Source: Erysipelotrichaceae bacterium (GTDB lineage Bacteria; Bacillota_I; Bacilli_A; Erysipelotrichales; Erysipelotrichaceae). From it: a stretch of 6,520 nucleotides of DNA. The DNA lies in contig JAFZBT010000102.1 of NCBI GenBank assembly GCA_017561615.1, forward strand, positions 1-6,520. The letters run 5' to 3'. Both the position numbers and the translations under genes were made by a program. This document shows positions 5,377 through 6,520 of the stretch, piece after piece (position 1 is the stretch's first letter; the number at the start of each line of letters is the position of its first letter). The notes under the pieces were generated by a model. It ran no database searches. It worked only from the letters and a program-made list of their open reading frames with translations, and had not been told where the DNA came from.

Positions 5377-6282
5377 ATGATATATACAATTACCTTGAAT
5401 CCATCAATCGATTACTATCTCCACCCCGCCAGCTTTGAAATCGGGGTCATTAACCGTGCTTCCAAGGTTGAATACATTGCGGCCGGAAAGGGAATCAATG
5501 TCTCCCGGATGCTCAGCGAGCTGTCCATCCCCTCAACCTGCATTTTCCCGGCCGGCGGCTTCACCGGCAGCTTCCTGGTGGAAAACCTGAAGAAGGTTCC
5601 GCTGGTCAATGTTGAGGCGGTCATGATCGAAGGCATCAGCCGCATCAACGTCAAGATCCGCCACCAGCAGGAAACCGATCTCAATGCCGAAGGACCAAGA
5701 TTATCCCAGGACACCCAGGACAGGCTTCTTGATCTCATGAGTGCCGTCAGCAGCGGCGACTACGTCATCATTTCCGGTTCCATACAGGCCGGTCTCAGCG
5801 AACTGATCAGAAGGATCGCTGAAAGAGTAAACGCGCAGAACGGCCGGCTGGTACTGGACGTTCCCAATCTTTCCCTGGAAGATCTGATCGAATGCCGTCC
5901 CTACCTGATCAAGCCCAACCTGGAGGAACTGCAGAGTTTCCTGCAGAGCGATCTGCCGCTGGAGCAGCTGCTCCCGCTGGCCGGCAGCCAGCTGATCGAC
6001 CGCGGCGTTTCCAGCATCCTCATCTCGCTGGGCAAGGACGGCGCCTGCTATCTGAGCAGCGAGGAGCGCTATACCATTACCGGTCCGGTCATGAAGCCGC
6101 TGAATACCGTGGCAGCCGGCGACTCGATGCTGTCGGCGACCATCGGTCATCTGGCTCAGGGCAGTGACATAAAGACCGCCCTGAAGTACGGCGTAGCCTG
6201 TGGCAGCGCTGCCGTCATGGCTCCCTATCTGCCGACCCGTGATCAGGTCGAGACCATCTATAAGCTGGTTTCCATAAACTGA
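5377..6282 (+). CDS. PfkB-family hexose-phosphate kinase (1-phosphofructokinase / tagatose-6-phosphate kinase type)
   Basis: This 301-aa cytoplasmic ribokinase-fold enzyme would use ATP to phosphorylate a ketohexose phosphate: fructose 1-phosphate to fructose 1,6-bisphosphate (FruK) or tagatose 6-phosphate to the bisphosphate (LacC). Landmarks are TLNPSID (6-12), AAGKGINVSR (35-44), SRINVKIR (88-95), the ETDLNAEGP stretch (99-107), LIKPN (177-181), SLGKDG (217-222) and NTVAAGDS (243-250), where Asp249 is the catalytic base. Two usual glycines, in GGKG and GAGD, are alanines here. The start is ATG at 5377, which gives the family-typical MIYTITLNPS and has AAAGG 9 nt upstream. A GTG two codons earlier leaves only 3 nt to the SD. 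The gene has its own promoter and lies 14 bp before a membrane-protein gene. FruK versus LacC cannot be settled from the sequence; no PTS, lacD or fruA gene is in view. Confidence 0.9.
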   Translation: MIYTITLNPSIDYYLHPASFEIGVINRASKVEYIAAGKGINVSRMLSELSIPSTCIFPAGGFTGSFLVENLKKVPLVNVEAVMIEGISRINVKIRHQQETDLNAEGPRLSQDTQDRLLDLMSAVSSGDYVIISGSIQAGLSELIRRIAERVNAQNGRLVLDVPNLSLEDLIECRPYLIKPNLEELQSFLQSDLPLEQLLPLAGSQLIDRGVSSILISLGKDGACYLSSEERYTITGPVMKPLNTVAAGDSMLSATIGHLAQGSDIKTALKYGVACGSAAVMAPYLPTRDQVETIYKLVSIN

Positions 6283-6285
6283 AGT

Positions 6286-6290
6286 AGGAG
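6286..6290 (+). promoter_or_regulatory. Shine-Dalgarno site of the last gene
   Basis: AGGAG lies 3 nt after the kinase stop codon and 6 nt before ATG at 6297, supporting an operon with the kinase and fixing the start. Confidence 0.75.
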
Positions 6291-6296
6291 AAGAAA

Positions 6297-6520
6297 ATGC
6301 TGAAGAATCTGTTAAGCAACATCAGAAAGGAACTGTTCAGTAAGACCACCCTGTATCTGTTTGCCGGCGGTGCCGTGGCCGTGTTCATCTACATGATGAT
6401 CTATCAGGAAGGCTTCACCGTCTGGCAGAAGGCGCTTGAAGCGTTGGGCTTCGCTTTGGCGCTGTGTCTGGTGTTCGCCCTGACCAAGGCCTACATGCCG
6501 TTTCTGGACGAATACTACGA
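6297..6520 (+). CDS. Membrane protein, N-terminal part (3' end outside window), unidentified
   Basis: The frame is open from ATG at 6297 to the window end: 74 complete codons plus two bases. I do not recognise it. A short amphipathic, basic N-terminus (MLKNLLSNIRKELFSK, residues 1-16) is followed by hydrophobic segments at about 18-36 and 47-64, with a short loop (YQEGFTVWQK, 36-45) between them, and then the sequence becomes acidic (DEYY, 71-74). The first segment lacks an obvious signal-peptidase site, so an integral membrane protein is likely. It starts 14 bp after the kinase gene with a good SD, so both should share the promoter at 5326-5354. It may be a transporter or an unrelated membrane protein; the visible part does not decide. 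Confidence 0.75.
   Translation, partial: MLKNLLSNIRKELFSKTTLYLFAGGAVAVFIYMMIYQEGFTVWQKALEALGFALALCLVFALTKAYMPFLDEYY

Noticed and set aside
5701..6150. 149-aa minus-strand open frame opposite the kinase
   Set aside because: Antisense shadow; the plus strand encodes conserved PfkB motifs throughout.
1..6520. tRNA, rRNA, CRISPR array, insertion sequence or riboswitch
   Set aside because: No spaced repeat series, transposase, terminal repeats, cloverleaf or long structured leader is visible; noncoding gaps are all under 200 bp.

Overview
The window looks like ordinary chromosomal DNA from a Bacillota (Firmicutes) bacterium with base composition near or slightly above 50% GC (judged by eye). The reasons are strong GGAGG-type Shine-Dalgarno (SD) sites before nearly every gene, sigma-A-like promoters, compact rho-independent hairpins, the short (310 aa) Firmicutes-type class I mannose-6-phosphate isomerase, and a LacC/FruK-type PfkB sugar-phosphate kinase. 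I cannot name a genus; a gut-type Erysipelotrichia or Clostridia lineage would fit but is a guess. There are no RNA genes, CRISPR arrays, insertion sequences or phage genes.

Region 1 (1-2224): the 3' end of an ABC-transporter operon. It holds the C-terminal TOBE part of an ATPase, then a 565-aa fused two-domain permease of the FbpB/AfuB type (ferric iron, or possibly another small anion or polyamine), closed by a strong terminator. Region 2 (2225-2558): a GTG-started 84-aa three-helix membrane protein of unknown function. Its SD lies immediately after that terminator, and a second hairpin follows it that can also serve the gene converging from the other strand.

Region 3 (2551-6520): a sugar-phosphate neighbourhood. 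On the minus strand is manA. Divergent from it, across a 142-bp intergenic region rich in short repeats, is a DeoR-family repressor gene followed closely by an alpha/beta hydrolase gene and a terminator. After a 188-bp gap comes a PfkB-family kinase (1-phosphofructokinase or tagatose-6-phosphate kinase type) with its own near-consensus promoter; a perfect inverted repeat fills most of that promoter's -35/-10 spacer. It is followed after 14 bp by a membrane protein cut off by the window end. ManA makes fructose 6-phosphate from mannose 6-phosphate, the PfkB kinase would phosphorylate a ketohexose phosphate toward the bisphosphate level, and DeoR-family proteins commonly sense such sugar phosphates. 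The likely logic is therefore a locally regulated hexose-phosphate module, though no operator assignment is proven.

I found no clear novel system. The points most worth a second look are the operator-like repeats at the pfkB, deoR and manA promoters, the paired Gly-to-Ala changes in the kinase's signature motifs, the hydrolase paired with the regulator, and the two unidentified small membrane proteins.
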